A DNA stretch of 64,000 bases, taken from positions 496,001 to 560,000 of the forward strand of contig NZ_JAVDXW010000001.1 in the NCBI RefSeq assembly GCF_031458135.1, written 5' to 3'. The position numbers and the translations under genes are program-made. Every line of letters starts with the position of its first letter. Position 1 is the first letter of the stretch. Below, piece by piece: positions 11,063 through 23,436 of the stretch. The notes beneath the pieces are model-generated. The model searched no databases. It saw nothing but the letters and a program-made list of their open reading frames with translations, and was not told the origin of the DNA. This DNA is from Haloactinomyces albus. GTDB lineage: Bacteria > Actinomycetota > Actinomycetes > Mycobacteriales > Pseudonocardiaceae.

Positions 11063-12001
11063 TCACCCACGGGGTTGCGGGAGGGGCCCCTGGGCATTTC
11101 CGGCGGACCCGTAGTGACCGGCACGATCATCGAGCTGCTCGCGCAGTGCCAGTACGGTGGCCACGCGTCCTGCGGCAATATCGACGTTATCCACCGTCGA
11201 CACCACCGAGGAGATCGCCGGATCCGCCCGAACCGCTCCCACCGCGCTGTTCCCCGCGCCGGATCCGGTCCGCCCGACGAGTACGGCACCCGCTCCTGCC
11301 CGATCCACCTGGGCGGCGAATCGTGCCATCATCGCTGTCGAAGAATTCCCGTTCTCGCTTCGTGCCCGACCGCCGGTCAGTACCACCGCAAGCTCGGCGG
11401 GCCGCAGGTCTCCGGATACGCGTACGAAACCCCCGTCGCTCAATCCGCCGAGCGCCGCCGCCCGCTCCTGCGGAGAAATCTGAGGGCGACCCGTCCGCGG
11501 ATCCAGCAGTGCCACAGGCCCGAGGAAACCGCCCGCCAGTGTTCCCGGAGCCGAAGCGACCGGAAGCTGCACGCCGGCGGGCAGCAGACGCGTGAGTACA
11601 TCCTGCAACTGCCCGGCTCGTTCGGGATTCGTGAAACGCTCGGTGAGCCGCACCGTCCCGGTGACATCGGCCCCTGCCGAGGCGAGCATCCTGGCCATGG
11701 CCTCCCGGTCCTGTGCGTGCACATCCGGGGTTGTCATGAGCACGACACTGTGCTGATCGAGTTGTCCGCGCACCGCCAGTGGCCCGATCGCTTTGCCGAA
11801 TCGCTGCGCATCGACGACCTTGCCCTTCAGGGTGTCGCGCTCGGCACGCAGTTGATCCACCTGGTGACGCAGCGAATCCTGCTTGTTGCCGAGGTGGGAC
11901 AGCAGGCTCTCACTCACCGAGGTCGAACCGAGGAGCACACCCGTGGCCAGCGCCAGAAACACCGCCGCGATCGACACAGTGTGGTAACGCAACGAAATCA
12001 C
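11063..12001 (-). CDS. SteB / MctB-family (DUF3186) membrane-anchored protein
   Basis: A 312-residue protein with one N-terminal membrane helix (about 8-26, VSIAAVFLALATGVLLGS), a predicted coiled coil at about 35-65, and a long extracytoplasmic domain. The family is described as the mycobacterial copper-efflux channel MctB (Rv1698) and as corynebacterial SteB, which with SteA promotes daughter-cell separation. The start overlaps the steA stop (ATGA), so the two are made together, supporting the SteAB reading. Whether it also affects copper cannot be judged; no Cys/Met/His copper cluster is evident. Confidence 0.85.
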   Translation of the reverse strand: MISLRYHTVSIAAVFLALATGVLLGSTSVSESLLSHLGNKQDSLRHQVDQLRAERDTLKGKVVDAQRFGKAIGPLAVRGQLDQHSVVLMTTPDVHAQDREAMARMLASAGADVTGTVRLTERFTNPERAGQLQDVLTRLLPAGVQLPVASAPGTLAGGFLGPVALLDPRTGRPQISPQERAAALGGLSDGGFVRVSGDLRPAELAVVLTGGRARSENGNSSTAMMARFAAQVDRAGAGAVLVGRTGSGAGNSAVGAVRADPAISSVVSTVDNVDIAAGRVATVLALREQLDDRAGHYGSAGNAQGPLPQPRG

Positions 12002-13182
12002 GGCAAAAGCCCCCTGAGGTATTCGAGGACGGTGCGGCCCGCCTCGGCGACCACACCGAAATACGACGCTCCCAAACCGGACACCGCGAGGGCGACGAAG
12101 ACCACCGTCACCACCGCCGCGATCAAGGAGACCACCGCACCGGTGGGAACAGTGCTGCGCTGCAAGGCCATCACGGCGCTGCCGTCGACGAGCTTGCCAC
12201 CGAGGCGAAGCCTGGTCAGGAAAGTCGACGGATTCGAGCCCGAGCGCCCTCGATCGAGGAACTCGCGCAACGTGGCCTGGAAACCGACCGTGACGATCAG
12301 GTTCGCCTCGTGGGAGTCCGCGAGCAGTAACGCGAGATCCTCCGGATTTCCGGAGGCGGGGAACGTGACCGCGCCGATACCCAGATCCTGGATCCGTTCC
12401 AAGCCGGGCGCGTGGCCGTCCACATGTGCCGGGATGACCACTTCCGTTCCGCTCTTGAGGGCCTCGGGATCGATCCCCTCCGGGTCGCCGACGATCACGT
12501 CGGGGCTGTACCCGGCCTTGAACACCGAGTCCGCCCCGGTGTCCACTCCGATCAGGAGCGGGCGATACTCCCGGATGTAGCGTTTGAGCCGCTTGAGATC
12601 GTCGGTGTGCCCGTACCCCGCTGCCACGACGAGGACGTGCCTGTCCTTCATCGGCACCGTCAGTTCGGGCACGCCGATACCGTCGAGCATCAGCATGCGC
12701 TCACGGCGCAGGAATTCGATCGTGTTCGCCGAGAACGCCTCCAGCTGCGCCGACATGCCTGCCTTCGCCTCGATCATCAGGTCGGCCACCGAATCCGCAT
12801 CCTGCTCGGTCCCACCGGCGAGTTCCCGGTCACCGACGAACACGCTGCCCTCGTACAGGCGGAGCTTGGCACCGTCCCTGATCTCGTGCAGTGTCTGTGC
12901 CCCCACCCCGTCTATCAAGGTGATCCCGGCGGAAAGCAGGACTTCGGGCCCCAGATTCGGAAACCGACCCGAGATCGAGGGCGCGGCATTGACGACCCCG
13001 ACCACCTCGGCTGCGACGAGGGCTTCCGCGGTCCGGCGGTCCAGGTCGGCCTGGTCGAGCACGGCGATGTCACCGGCACCGACTCGATGCAGCAGGTCAC
13101 CGGAACGCCGCTGGACCCTGGCAACGCCGACCACACCGGGCGGACTCGCTTCCTGGCTGCCAAGCAGGCCACTGAGCTTCAT
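11998..13182 (-). CDS. steA: Cytokinetic ring protein SteA
   Basis: A 394-residue protein corresponding by position and sequence to Rv1697/SteA. The central part contains a thiamin-pyrophosphokinase-like fold with the GVDTGADSVFKAGYSPDVIVGDPEGI stretch at about 212-240; a single membrane helix lies near the C-terminus (about 338-366), followed by a short tail. In Corynebacterium SteA localises to the division ring and recruits SteB for peptidoglycan hydrolase activation. Coupled to the downstream steB by an ATGA overlap. Confidence 0.87.
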   Translation of the reverse strand: MKLSGLLGSQEASPPGVVGVARVQRRSGDLLHRVGAGDIAVLDQADLDRRTAEALVAAEVVGVVNAAPSISGRFPNLGPEVLLSAGITLIDGVGAQTLHEIRDGAKLRLYEGSVFVGDRELAGGTEQDADSVADLMIEAKAGMSAQLEAFSANTIEFLRRERMLMLDGIGVPELTVPMKDRHVLVVAAGYGHTDDLKRLKRYIREYRPLLIGVDTGADSVFKAGYSPDVIVGDPEGIDPEALKSGTEVVIPAHVDGHAPGLERIQDLGIGAVTFPASGNPEDLALLLADSHEANLIVTVGFQATLREFLDRGRSGSNPSTFLTRLRLGGKLVDGSAVMALQRSTVPTGAVVSLIAAVVTVVFVALAVSGLGASYFGVVAEAGRTVLEYLRGLLP

Positions 13183-13274
13183 ACACCGATGGTGACAAAC
13201 CGATCACCAAATGTTGCTCCGCCACGCCGGGCGCGTTGCTCCAACGGCACCATCGCACCGACGCGCGTCGCACC

Positions 13275-15119
13275 TCAGGACTGCTTCCGCGTGCCCGACT
13301 TCCTGTCACCGGAACCTTTGCCGCCGCCACCGCTTCGGCCCGCACTGCCCGAGACGTGCCGGTCGGCCTTGTGCGCAATGGCCGTATCGAGCAGTTCCTC
13401 CGCATGAGCCCGCCCGGTCTCGGTGGATTCGAGTCCGGCCAGCATCCGGGCCAATTCCGCCACCCGTTGCTCGTCGGCGACCGTGCGCACATCACTGCGG
13501 GTCAGTCCGCCTTCACCGGATCCCTTGTCGACCACCAGATGACGATCGGCGTAGGCGGCCACCTGCGGAAGGTGCGTCACGACGATCACCTGGTGGGTGC
13601 GGGCCAACCGCGCGAGGCGCCTGCCGATCTCCACCGCGGCTCGGCCGCCGACTCCGGCATCCACCTCGTCGAAAACCAGGGTCGGCACCGTATCCGCGTC
13701 GGTGAGCACCACTTCCAGACCGAGCATCACCCGCGACAGCTCACCCCCCGAAGCACCTTTGTGGATCGGTAGGGGCGGAGCACCGGAATGCGCGATCAAC
13801 CGCAACTCGACGTCGTCCACACCGTCGGGGCCTGCATGCAGAGTCCGTCCCTGCACGGTCAGCGCAGCAGGATCGGAGTCATCCGCCACCTTGGGGCGGA
13901 CCAGAACTTCGAGTTCGGCCTGCGCCATGGCCAACCCGGTGAGTTCCTCGGTGACCGCTGCCCCCAGTCCGGTCGCGGCCTCCCCGCGAGCGTCCGATAC
14001 GGCCTGGGCATGCCGTGCGAGCTCGGCCGCCAACTCGTCGCGCCGCGTGGCCAGAGCAGCCAACGCCTCCTCCGAAGTGTCCATCCCGGACAGTTGCGAC
14101 TCGGCGTCGGAGGCCCAGGCCAGCACGCCGTCGATGTCGGCCGCATACTTCTTCGTGAGCTGCTTCAACTCGGCCTGCCTGGCCAGCACCTGCTCCAGGC
14201 GTGCCGGATCGGCATCCAAGCGATCCAAGTACCCGGCCAGCTCGGCACCGACATCAGCGAGTACGGCAGCCGACTCCGCCAGTCGCGACTCGAGGTCACG
14301 CAGTACCGGATCTTCGGCTGCGCCGAGACGGCGGCGTGCCTCACCGACCAGTCCGAGCGCACTGACCGATTCGGGGTCCGCCTCGGCAGCACCACTCACG
14401 GCAGCCTGGGCTCCCGAGGCGACGTCGCGGAGCTGGTCGACATCGGCCAGCCGCCTGGCCTCCTCGACCAGAGCGGTGTCCTCACCCTGCTCGGGCGCGA
14501 CTGCTTCGATCTCGGACAATCCGTGTCGAAGTAGATCGGCTTGCCTGGCCAGCTCTCGGGAGCGCTCCGTTCGTTCGGTCAGCTCCCGGACCGTCTCCGC
14601 CCATTCCGCACGAACCCGCTGATATTCCGCCAACGGGCCGGTGACCTCGGTTCCGGCGAAGCGATCCAGCACCGCCCGCTGCTCGGCGGAACGCAGTAAT
14701 CGCAACTGGTCATTCTGACCGTGGACAGCCAGCACCTGATCCGCCAGCTCGGACAGCACCGCGTTCGGAACCGAGCGCCCGCCCAGATGGGCACGCGAGC
14801 GGCCTTCCGCATTGACGCTGCGCACGGCAATCAGGCCGCCGTCCTCGTCCAGCTCGGCTCCCGCGTCCGTGGCGACCCTGGCCGCAGGCGAGTCCGCCGC
14901 GGTCTCGAATCGGCCCTCGACCACCGCACGCGTCGCGCCGGCACGGACACGGGAGCTGTCCGCTCGGCCACCACCGAGCAGGTGAAGCCCTGTGACCACC
15001 ATCGTCTTTCCGGCGCCGGTTTCACCGGTCACCACGGTCAGGCCGGGGTGCAGATCGAGCGTGGCGTCGTCGATCACGCCCAACCCCTGGATGTGCATCT
15101 CCGCCAACACAGTCCGCAC
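13275..15119 (-). CDS. recN: DNA repair protein RecN
   Basis: A 614-residue SMC-like ATPase acting early in double-strand break repair. Walker A GETGAGKT is at 32-39; long coiled-coil arms fill about 160-370; the ABC signature GASGGELSRVMLGLEV and Walker B LVFDEVDAGVGG are in the C-terminal third, followed by VTHLPQVAAYADRH. A Ser/Gly/Lys-rich basic tail of about 25 residues ends the protein. GTG at 15119 chosen because homologs begin VL-E-M-I-GLGVI; no strong Shine-Dalgarno seen. Sits between nadK and steA as in mycobacteria. Confidence 0.96.
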   Translation of the reverse strand: MRTVLAEMHIQGLGVIDDATLDLHPGLTVVTGETGAGKTMVVTGLHLLGGGRADSSRVRAGATRAVVEGRFETAADSPAARVATDAGAELDEDGGLIAVRSVNAEGRSRAHLGGRSVPNAVLSELADQVLAVHGQNDQLRLLRSAEQRAVLDRFAGTEVTGPLAEYQRVRAEWAETVRELTERTERSRELARQADLLRHGLSEIEAVAPEQGEDTALVEEARRLADVDQLRDVASGAQAAVSGAAEADPESVSALGLVGEARRRLGAAEDPVLRDLESRLAESAAVLADVGAELAGYLDRLDADPARLEQVLARQAELKQLTKKYAADIDGVLAWASDAESQLSGMDTSEEALAALATRRDELAAELARHAQAVSDARGEAATGLGAAVTEELTGLAMAQAELEVLVRPKVADDSDPAALTVQGRTLHAGPDGVDDVELRLIAHSGAPPLPIHKGASGGELSRVMLGLEVVLTDADTVPTLVFDEVDAGVGGRAAVEIGRRLARLARTHQVIVVTHLPQVAAYADRHLVVDKGSGEGGLTRSDVRTVADEQRVAELARMLAGLESTETGRAHAEELLDTAIAHKADRHVSGSAGRSGGGGKGSGDRKSGTRKQS

Positions 15120-15171
15120 CCTAGCGGCCGGGTCCGATCAACGAATCCCCACCGGGCCGGTGCGGAACGCC

Positions 15172-16065
15172 TCAGTCGGCGACCGGCCCCCTCCATCCCT
15201 GCACCGGCAGTTCGAACTTGCGTACCAACCGATCGGTGAACGCGGTGTCGTGCAGCCGAACGAGCCGTAGCGGGCTCGTCCCCGCTACGGCTTCCACCCT
15301 GGCGCCCGGAGGGAGGTTGAAGTGTCGTTGTCCATCACAGCACAGGACCGCCTCGTGCCCGTTCTGATCGACCTCCAGGGCCAGCAGGGAATCCTGTGCG
15401 ATCACCAGAGGCCGAGCGAACAACGCGTGCGCGTTGCTCGGAACAACCAGCAGGGCCTGCACCTGCGGCCAGATCACCGGACCTCCGGCGGAAAACGCGT
15501 ACGCGGTGGAACCAGTGGGAGTGGAGCACAAAACTCCATCACAACCGAACGCCGAAACCGGGTGACCGTCGACCTCGACGACCACATCCAGAATCCGTTC
15601 CCGGCTGCTTTTCTCCACACTCGCTTCGTTGAGCGCCCACGTGGTGGCCAGCACTTCGTTGTCCAACCGGGCGGTCACGTCGATGGTCATGCGTTCCTCG
15701 ACGTGATACCGGCTCTCGATCACCGCATCGACCGCATCGTCGAGCGCCTCGAAGTCCGCCCCTGCCAGGAAGCCCACCCGGCCGAGGTTCACTCCGAACA
15801 CCGGTACCCCGGCCATTCGAGCCAGTTCCGCGGCGCGCAGCAGAGTTCCGTCGCCCCCCAGGACGAGGACGAGTTCGGTCCCCTCCGCGGCCAGGGGGCC
15901 CGGCGCCACCACCTGCGTGTAGCACTCGGGGCTGAGTTCGGGTGCTTCCTCTGCCAACACCCGGACCCGCATTCCGGCCCCGATGAGCTGCCCGGCGACC
16001 TTCTCCGCCGTGCCCAGGTTGTACTGCCTGCCCGTGTGTATCACCAGCAGTACTTCTCGGGTCAC
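15172..16065 (-). CDS. nadK: NAD kinase
   Basis: A 297-residue enzyme phosphorylating NAD to NADP. The catalytic GGDG is at 70-73 (LVLVLGGDGTLLRAAE), with the NLG-VGFLA motif at about 93-101 and the STPTGSTAYAFSAGG nucleotide-binding block. The GTG start overlaps the tlyA stop (GTGA), and recN follows after 52 nt, a conserved tlyA-nadK-recN cluster. Confidence 0.95.
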   Translation of the reverse strand: MTREVLLVIHTGRQYNLGTAEKVAGQLIGAGMRVRVLAEEAPELSPECYTQVVAPGPLAAEGTELVLVLGGDGTLLRAAELARMAGVPVFGVNLGRVGFLAGADFEALDDAVDAVIESRYHVEERMTIDVTARLDNEVLATTWALNEASVEKSSRERILDVVVEVDGHPVSAFGCDGVLCSTPTGSTAYAFSAGGPVIWPQVQALLVVPSNAHALFARPLVIAQDSLLALEVDQNGHEAVLCCDGQRHFNLPPGARVEAVAGTSPLRLVRLHDTAFTDRLVRKFELPVQGWRGPVAD

Positions 16066-16940
16066 CTGGCACCCCCTTGGCGTTGTTGCCTGCCGGCACC
16101 GTGTTCCGCATCGCGCCCGGCCGGGCTCTGCGGACCCGTACGGACGGCCTCTGTGACCATTGCCTCGGAATCCCGCAGGTCACCGCGCTCGTCACCATGC
16201 AGCCACACGAAGTACTCGACGTTGCCGGACGGCCCCGGCAACGGACTGGCGACCACCCCGTGCACTCCGAGTCCGCTCCCGGCTGCGGAGTTCACCACGT
16301 CGAGCACGGCTTCCGCGCGCAGCTGCGGGTCACGGACGACACCACCGGAGCCGAGCCGCTGCTTGCCGACCTCGAACTGTGGCTTGACCATGACGACGAG
16401 GTCGGCATTGCCGTTCATGCACGCCTGCAATGCGGGCAGGACGAGCCGCAAGGAGATGAAGGACAGGTCGGCCACGACGAGATCGACAGGACCGCCGATC
16501 TCCTCGACCGAGAGGGAACGCACATTGGTGCGGTCCTGGATCCGCACCCGATCATCGGTTTGCAGTTTCCAGTCGAGCTGGCCGTAGCCGACGTCCACGG
16601 CCACGACCTCCCGAGCCCCGCGCTGCAGCAACACGTCGGTGAAACCGCCGGTGGAAGCACCCGCGTCGAGACATCGACGGCCGGCGACGGTAAGCCCGTC
16701 GGGCTCGAACACGTCGAACGCTCCCAGCAGCTTGTAGGCACCGCGGGACACCCAGCCGGGACCTTCGGCATCCTCGGACACCACGACCGCCACATCGGTT
16801 TCCACCGCGGTCGCAGGCTTGGCGGCGATCATGCCGCGCACACTCACCCGGCCTGCGGCGATCAGCTCCGATGCCTGTTCCCGCGAGCGTGCGAGCCCCC
16901 GTCGAACGAGTTCCGCGTCCAGACGCACCCTTCGTGGCAC
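16062..16940 (-). CDS. tlyA: TlyA-family rRNA (cytidine-2'-O)-methyltransferase
   Basis: A 292-residue enzyme; TlyA of M. tuberculosis methylates 16S C1409 and 23S C1920 and confers capreomycin sensitivity. An N-terminal S4 domain (RRVRLDAELVRRGLARSREQA) is followed by an FtsJ/Rossmann methyltransferase with SAM motif LDAGASTGGFTDVLLQRGA and VVADLSFISLRLVLP. The GTG at 16940 has a GGGAG Shine-Dalgarno 8 nt upstream and starts 5 nt after the preceding stop; an upstream GTG at 16961 is possible. About 25 hydrophilic residues after the domain form an extra C-terminal tail overlapping nadK by GTGA. Confidence 0.92.
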   Translation of the reverse strand: MPRRVRLDAELVRRGLARSREQASELIAAGRVSVRGMIAAKPATAVETDVAVVVSEDAEGPGWVSRGAYKLLGAFDVFEPDGLTVAGRRCLDAGASTGGFTDVLLQRGAREVVAVDVGYGQLDWKLQTDDRVRIQDRTNVRSLSVEEIGGPVDLVVADLSFISLRLVLPALQACMNGNADLVVMVKPQFEVGKQRLGSGGVVRDPQLRAEAVLDVVNSAAGSGLGVHGVVASPLPGPSGNVEYFVWLHGDERGDLRDSEAMVTEAVRTGPQSPAGRDAEHGAGRQQRQGGAR

Positions 16941-16944
16941 CGCG

Positions 16945-17205
16945 TCAACTCCCGTTACCACTCGAACCGGACAACAGGTTCTCGGCCTTGCCGAGCGCCT
17001 CAGTGAGCGCGGTGTGCACGGCGTCGAACCGCTCGACGTGCTCGGATACCGGAAGCTCGGCCAGATTCCCAAGCCGGGCCAGCGCCTCCTCGATGGCCCG
17101 CTCGGTCGACCGCCCCTCGTCCGAACCATTCGTTTCGACAGGCGCCTCGGCAGGCACCGCCGAATGCGATGCCGGTGCATTACTGTGCTGACCGGACGAG
17201 GTCAT
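16945..17205 (-). CDS. Small conserved hypothetical protein upstream of tlyA
   Basis: An 86-residue protein with a disordered Ser/Ala-rich first third and an amphipathic helical part from about residue 34 (ERAIEEALARLGNLAELPVSEHVERF and onwards), likely a short coiled coil. Small proteins of this kind occur between the HAD phosphatase and tlyA in several actinobacteria, and the 5-nt spacing to tlyA suggests co-translation. No function is recognised. Confidence 0.7.
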   Translation of the reverse strand: MTSSGQHSNAPASHSAVPAEAPVETNGSDEGRSTERAIEEALARLGNLAELPVSEHVERFDAVHTALTEALGKAENLLSGSSGNGS

Positions 17206-17355
17206 GTTCGCTCACTTCCATCGGCCACACCGCCCCAGCGGTGCGCGACGATACTGCCCACGCTATCGGACGTGCCACACAACCGCGTGGATACCACTAT
17301 CACACCATGACTCGAGGTCATGCACATGGACGGGACGAGAGGATCCGAGTACGTC

Positions 17356-18363
17356 TCATGCCAAACCCAGGCCGTTCAGTGCCATTTCGGCCTGCTCGTC
17401 GTCTCCCCTGACCCGTACCGGCCCCGAACCGATTCGCCACCACACCGCACATAACGCCCGCAGCGCGGGCAGCGGTTCGGCGATCCCTTCGGAGAGAGCC
17501 GTCAATACCAGAGCTGATTCCTCCACCCGGACCGTGAACGAGGACTGATCGGTGATCAACGACTCTTCCGGGGGGCGATGCAGCGCCGCCAGATCCGCCG
17601 AGACGTAATCGGGGCGGGATTCGGCGGGAGCACCCAGCACCTCTGCCGGAGTACCGACCCCGGACAGCACCATCAGCGATGGCATACCCGCCTGCACACC
17701 ACCGGCGATGTCGGTTTCCAGTCGGTCACCGACCATCAGTGGGCGGCTCGCCCGAGCGGAATCGGCCGCGCGACGCAGCAGCGGCGGTTGCGGTTTGCCC
17801 GCCACCCGCGGCATCCGGTCGGTCGCCAGCTGCAACGCAGCCACCATCGCGCCGTTTCCGGGCAATTCGCCCCGCTCGGTAGGCAATGTCGCATCGCTGT
17901 TGCAGGCCACCCAGGCGGCACCGCCGTTGATCGCCAAGCATGCTTCACCGAGGTCCATCCATCCCGTATCCGGCGAATGCCCCTGAACCACCGCAACCGG
18001 ACCGTCCGCGTGACGTCGAACCGGGCTCAGACCGACCCCTTCGATCTCGCCCGCCAGAGCTTCCGTCCCGATCACCAGCACGCGCGCCCCGGCGGGCAGG
18101 AATTCGGCCAGTACCGCAGCCGCTGCCTGGGCACTCGTGCTGACCTCGGCGGTCTCCGTGCACAGTCCGAGATGCCCGAGATGTTCGACGACAGCCCGGG
18201 GCGGTTTGGAGGCATTGTTGGTCACATAACGAAGCGCGACTCTTCGCCGATGAACTTCATCGATCGCCTCCTTGGCTCCCCTGACCAACTCATCGCCACG
18301 ATAGACCGTGCCATCCAAATCCAGGAGCACGGCATCATGCTGCTCGACCAACGGAGCCGTCAC
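17356..18363 (-). CDS. HAD-IIA family phosphatase (NagD / glycerol-3-phosphate phosphatase type)
   Basis: A 335-residue HAD hydrolase with subclass IIA cap. Motif I is LLDLDGTVYRG (Asp15, Asp17), motif II YVTNNASKPPR, motif III Lys in GKPQPPLLRR, motif IV MVGDRLETDIAGG. The positional counterpart Rv1692 is a glycerol-3-phosphate phosphatase, so a role in phospholipid glycerol recycling is plausible. About 80 C-terminal residues past the HAD fold are unassigned. Coupled to the upstream TPR gene by an ATGA overlap. Confidence 0.87.
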   Translation of the reverse strand: MTAPLVEQHDAVLLDLDGTVYRGDELVRGAKEAIDEVHRRRVALRYVTNNASKPPRAVVEHLGHLGLCTETAEVSTSAQAAAAVLAEFLPAGARVLVIGTEALAGEIEGVGLSPVRRHADGPVAVVQGHSPDTGWMDLGEACLAINGGAAWVACNSDATLPTERGELPGNGAMVAALQLATDRMPRVAGKPQPPLLRRAADSARASRPLMVGDRLETDIAGGVQAGMPSLMVLSGVGTPAEVLGAPAESRPDYVSADLAALHRPPEESLITDQSSFTVRVEESALVLTALSEGIAEPLPALRALCAVWWRIGSGPVRVRGDDEQAEMALNGLGLA

Positions 18364-19916
18364 AGTGCCCCGGAACCTCCTTCGAGATCACCGCCGTGCT
18401 CCTCGGCAGAAGCGGTATCCCCCTCGGCCGTGCCGGTGGGCGTTTCCTGGGCTCCCTCGCCATCGGTTCCACCCGTGTCCCCGGGCAACCGGGACTCGAC
18501 CTCCGCGACGAGTTCCTCGGCCGCATCGGCCCCGCCGAGCCGTACAACCAGTTCATCGAGTCTTTCCGGGGCGTCGGTCTCGCCTTCGTCATCCGCGTGT
18601 GCCGCGTGGACGAACCACGTGAACGCCTCCTGCACTCTGTCCGCCGCCAGCAGATTGTCGGCATAGGCGTAGAACAGCCGGGCGCTCCACGGCTCCTGCC
18701 GTTGCGGGTCGAGGTCCGAAGTCTGCAGGCTGACCACGGAAGCATCGATCTGTCCAAGATCGCGGCGCGCACCGGCAGCGACAATGCGCAACTCGACCGC
18801 CTGCTGCCCCTCGAGTTCGGCAGCTTCGGGACTGCGACTGAGCTCCAGGGCTCGCTGCGAACGGCCAAGTGCGCGCTCACAATCGGCCATGATCGCCAAC
18901 TGCCCGGCACCGCCTGCCATACGGCGGGCGGCACGCAGTTCGGTCAGAGCCTCGCTCCACTCCCCGACCTGGTAAGCCGTGAGCCCGTTGGCCTCCCGCA
19001 CGGCTGCCACACGAGCAGCACTACGACGCGCGAAGCGTGCATGAGTCAGCGCTCGCTCCGGTTCCGTGTCCATCAGTTTGCCTGCGGCAACCAGGTGGGC
19101 TGCCACCTTGTCCGCCAGCCCCTTGGGCAGCCCGCGCAATTCCCGGCGGACCTCTCCATGCAGCTCAGAGGCCTGCACATCCTCGGGGAGATCCGGTTCT
19201 CGGGGCTTCGGCGGCGTGTTGGCGGGTCTCTTCCCGCCTGCTTCGCTGTTCTCTCCCGCCGGCCGGTTTCGTCCTCCCGAACGTTCATGACCACGGTATC
19301 GGCTCTTGTTCGTGTCGGTAGCCGATCGTTTGTGATCCGCACGATCGGCTCGTCCCTGCGAGCGGTCGAAGCCTCGGCGTTCGGGTCGGTCCGAAGGCTT
19401 GCCACCGGACGAGCGATCATCTCGACGGGGACGATCGTGGCGTCCCTTTCCTCCACCGGAGTGGTCACGCCGGTCGCCACGCTGCTCTGGCCGCTCACCA
19501 CGCGGCCCCTGTCCCTCGGCGCGTGCACCATTGCGATCGGAACGGCGACGATCGTTCCATTGACCACCGGCGCCACGTCCTGGCTGGGAGCGGTCGGCGC
19601 GATTTCCGTCTTTTCCGCGGCTGCTTACTCGGTCATCGCGCCTGCCACCACCACGAGCATCCTGACCATGCCGCGCGGAAGAGCCCCGACGCGGATCATC
19701 GCCCCGTGAATCGTCAAACCGCTTCTGGCCGCCCTGTCGGTTCGGGTAGCGATCTCCCGAGCGCCGGTCGTCACCGTGTCCACGCCCCGTGCTGTGCCCA
19801 TCACCGCTGCGGTTACCGGAACCACGTCCTCTCGGGTCACCTCGGCCACCGCCGGGACCACGGCCACCGCTGGGCCCGCGGCGGTCGCCGCCGTGCTTGT
19901 CCTCGGAATCGGACAC
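18360..19916 (-). CDS. TPR-like protein with a long Arg/Gly/Asp-rich N-terminus
   Basis: A 518-residue protein. Residues about 8-240 are almost wholly Arg, Gly, Asp, Ser and His in RGG-, RGD- and DRR-like steps, predicted disordered; residues about 250-470 are helical with tetratricopeptide-like repeats (ALTHARFARRSAARVAAVREANGLTAYQVGEWSEAL region), matching the Rv1691-type proteins at this locus; the last 45 residues are acidic. The frame runs up to 19949, but the AGGAGG Shine-Dalgarno sits just before the GTG at 19916. The TPR part suggests a scaffold; the RG-rich part could bind RNA. The gene lies next to the rRNA operon terminator. Function unknown. Confidence 0.8.
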   Translation of the reverse strand: MSDSEDKHGGDRRGPSGGRGPGGGRGDPRGRGSGNRSGDGHSTGRGHGDDRRSGDRYPNRQGGQKRFDDSRGDDPRRGSSARHGQDARGGGRRDDRVSSRGKDGNRADRSQPGRGAGGQWNDRRRSDRNGARAEGQGPRGERPEQRGDRRDHSGGGKGRHDRPRRDDRSSGGKPSDRPERRGFDRSQGRADRADHKRSATDTNKSRYRGHERSGGRNRPAGENSEAGGKRPANTPPKPREPDLPEDVQASELHGEVRRELRGLPKGLADKVAAHLVAAGKLMDTEPERALTHARFARRSAARVAAVREANGLTAYQVGEWSEALTELRAARRMAGGAGQLAIMADCERALGRSQRALELSRSPEAAELEGQQAVELRIVAAGARRDLGQIDASVVSLQTSDLDPQRQEPWSARLFYAYADNLLAADRVQEAFTWFVHAAHADDEGETDAPERLDELVVRLGGADAAEELVAEVESRLPGDTGGTDGEGAQETPTGTAEGDTASAEEHGGDLEGGSGAL

Positions 19917-20037
19917 CGGACCTCCTGCAACATTCGAAAAGCCGACCACCCCAGCTTAGTCCGCAAGGCTCCGTCGGTACTGCCGAGCCAATTCGGCCGA
20001 CGGGACTGTGCTGGTAAGTGAACCGGCGGGCATGAAA

Positions 20038-20079
20038 GGAGGGGGAGGGACGTGCGATGGGGCACGTCCCTCCCCCTCC
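20038..20079 (-). terminator. rRNA operon terminator
   Basis: Perfect 18-bp arms (20038-20055 and 20062-20079) with a 6-nt loop, G+C-rich, located just 3' of the 5S gene on the minus strand and followed by a short T run. A classic intrinsic terminator. Confidence 0.85.
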
Positions 20080-20086
20080 GAAGTGG

Positions 20087-20203
20087 GGGTCGGCGGTGTC
20101 CTACTCTCCCACACCCGTGGGGGTGCAGTACCATCGGCGCTGGCGGGCTTAGCTTCCGGGTTCGGGATGGGACCGGGCGTGTCCCCGCCGCTATGACCAC
20201 CGA
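20087..20203 (-). rRNA. rrf: 5S ribosomal RNA
   Basis: About 117 nt. On the minus strand the gene begins near TCGGTGGTCATAGCGGCGGG, contains CCCGAACCCGGAAGCTAAGC-like loop sequence and ends GACACCGCCGACC, pairing with the 5' end. Standard third gene of the operon, about 90 nt after 23S. Ends estimated from the terminal stem. Confidence 0.93.
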
Positions 20204-20275
20204 CTCGTTCTGGCCACACAGTCTAGCCCATGGCCAGTGTGTGGAGTTTATGGGGGTGGTTGTTGTTTCAGATCC

Positions 20276-20289
20276 GTATAGTGGATGCG
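20276..20289 (-). other. 3' half of 23S processing stem
   Basis: GTATAGTGGATGCG on the plus strand is perfectly complementary to 23406-23419. The two 14-nt segments flank 23S and should form the precursor stem cut by RNase III. Confidence 0.7.
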
Positions 20290-20294
20290 CACCC

Positions 20295-23390
<3,096 letters not shown>

Positions 23391-23405
23391 AAGTATCAAG
23401 ATGCT

Positions 23406-23419
23406 CGCATCCACTATAC
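23406..23419 (-). other. 5' half of 23S processing stem
   Basis: CGCATCCACTATAC on the plus strand, perfectly complementary to 20276-20289 beyond the other end of 23S; see that entry. Confidence 0.7.
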
Positions 23420-23436
23420 AGTTCTCAAACAACAAC
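23419..23436 (-). promoter_or_regulatory. Antitermination-like box in the 16S-23S spacer
   Basis: Minus strand reads GTTGTTGTTTGAGAACTG, sharing the TTTGAGAACT element with the 16S leader (25326-25345). Such boxA/boxC-type elements are known in mycobacterial and Streptomyces rRNA leaders. The spacer (about 300 nt) has no tRNA gene. Confidence 0.6.

Noticed and set aside
19210-19900. CRISPR-like or minisatellite repeats
   Set aside because: The apparent repetition is biased codon use for Arg/Gly/Asp in a coding frame; no regular repeat-spacer spacing.
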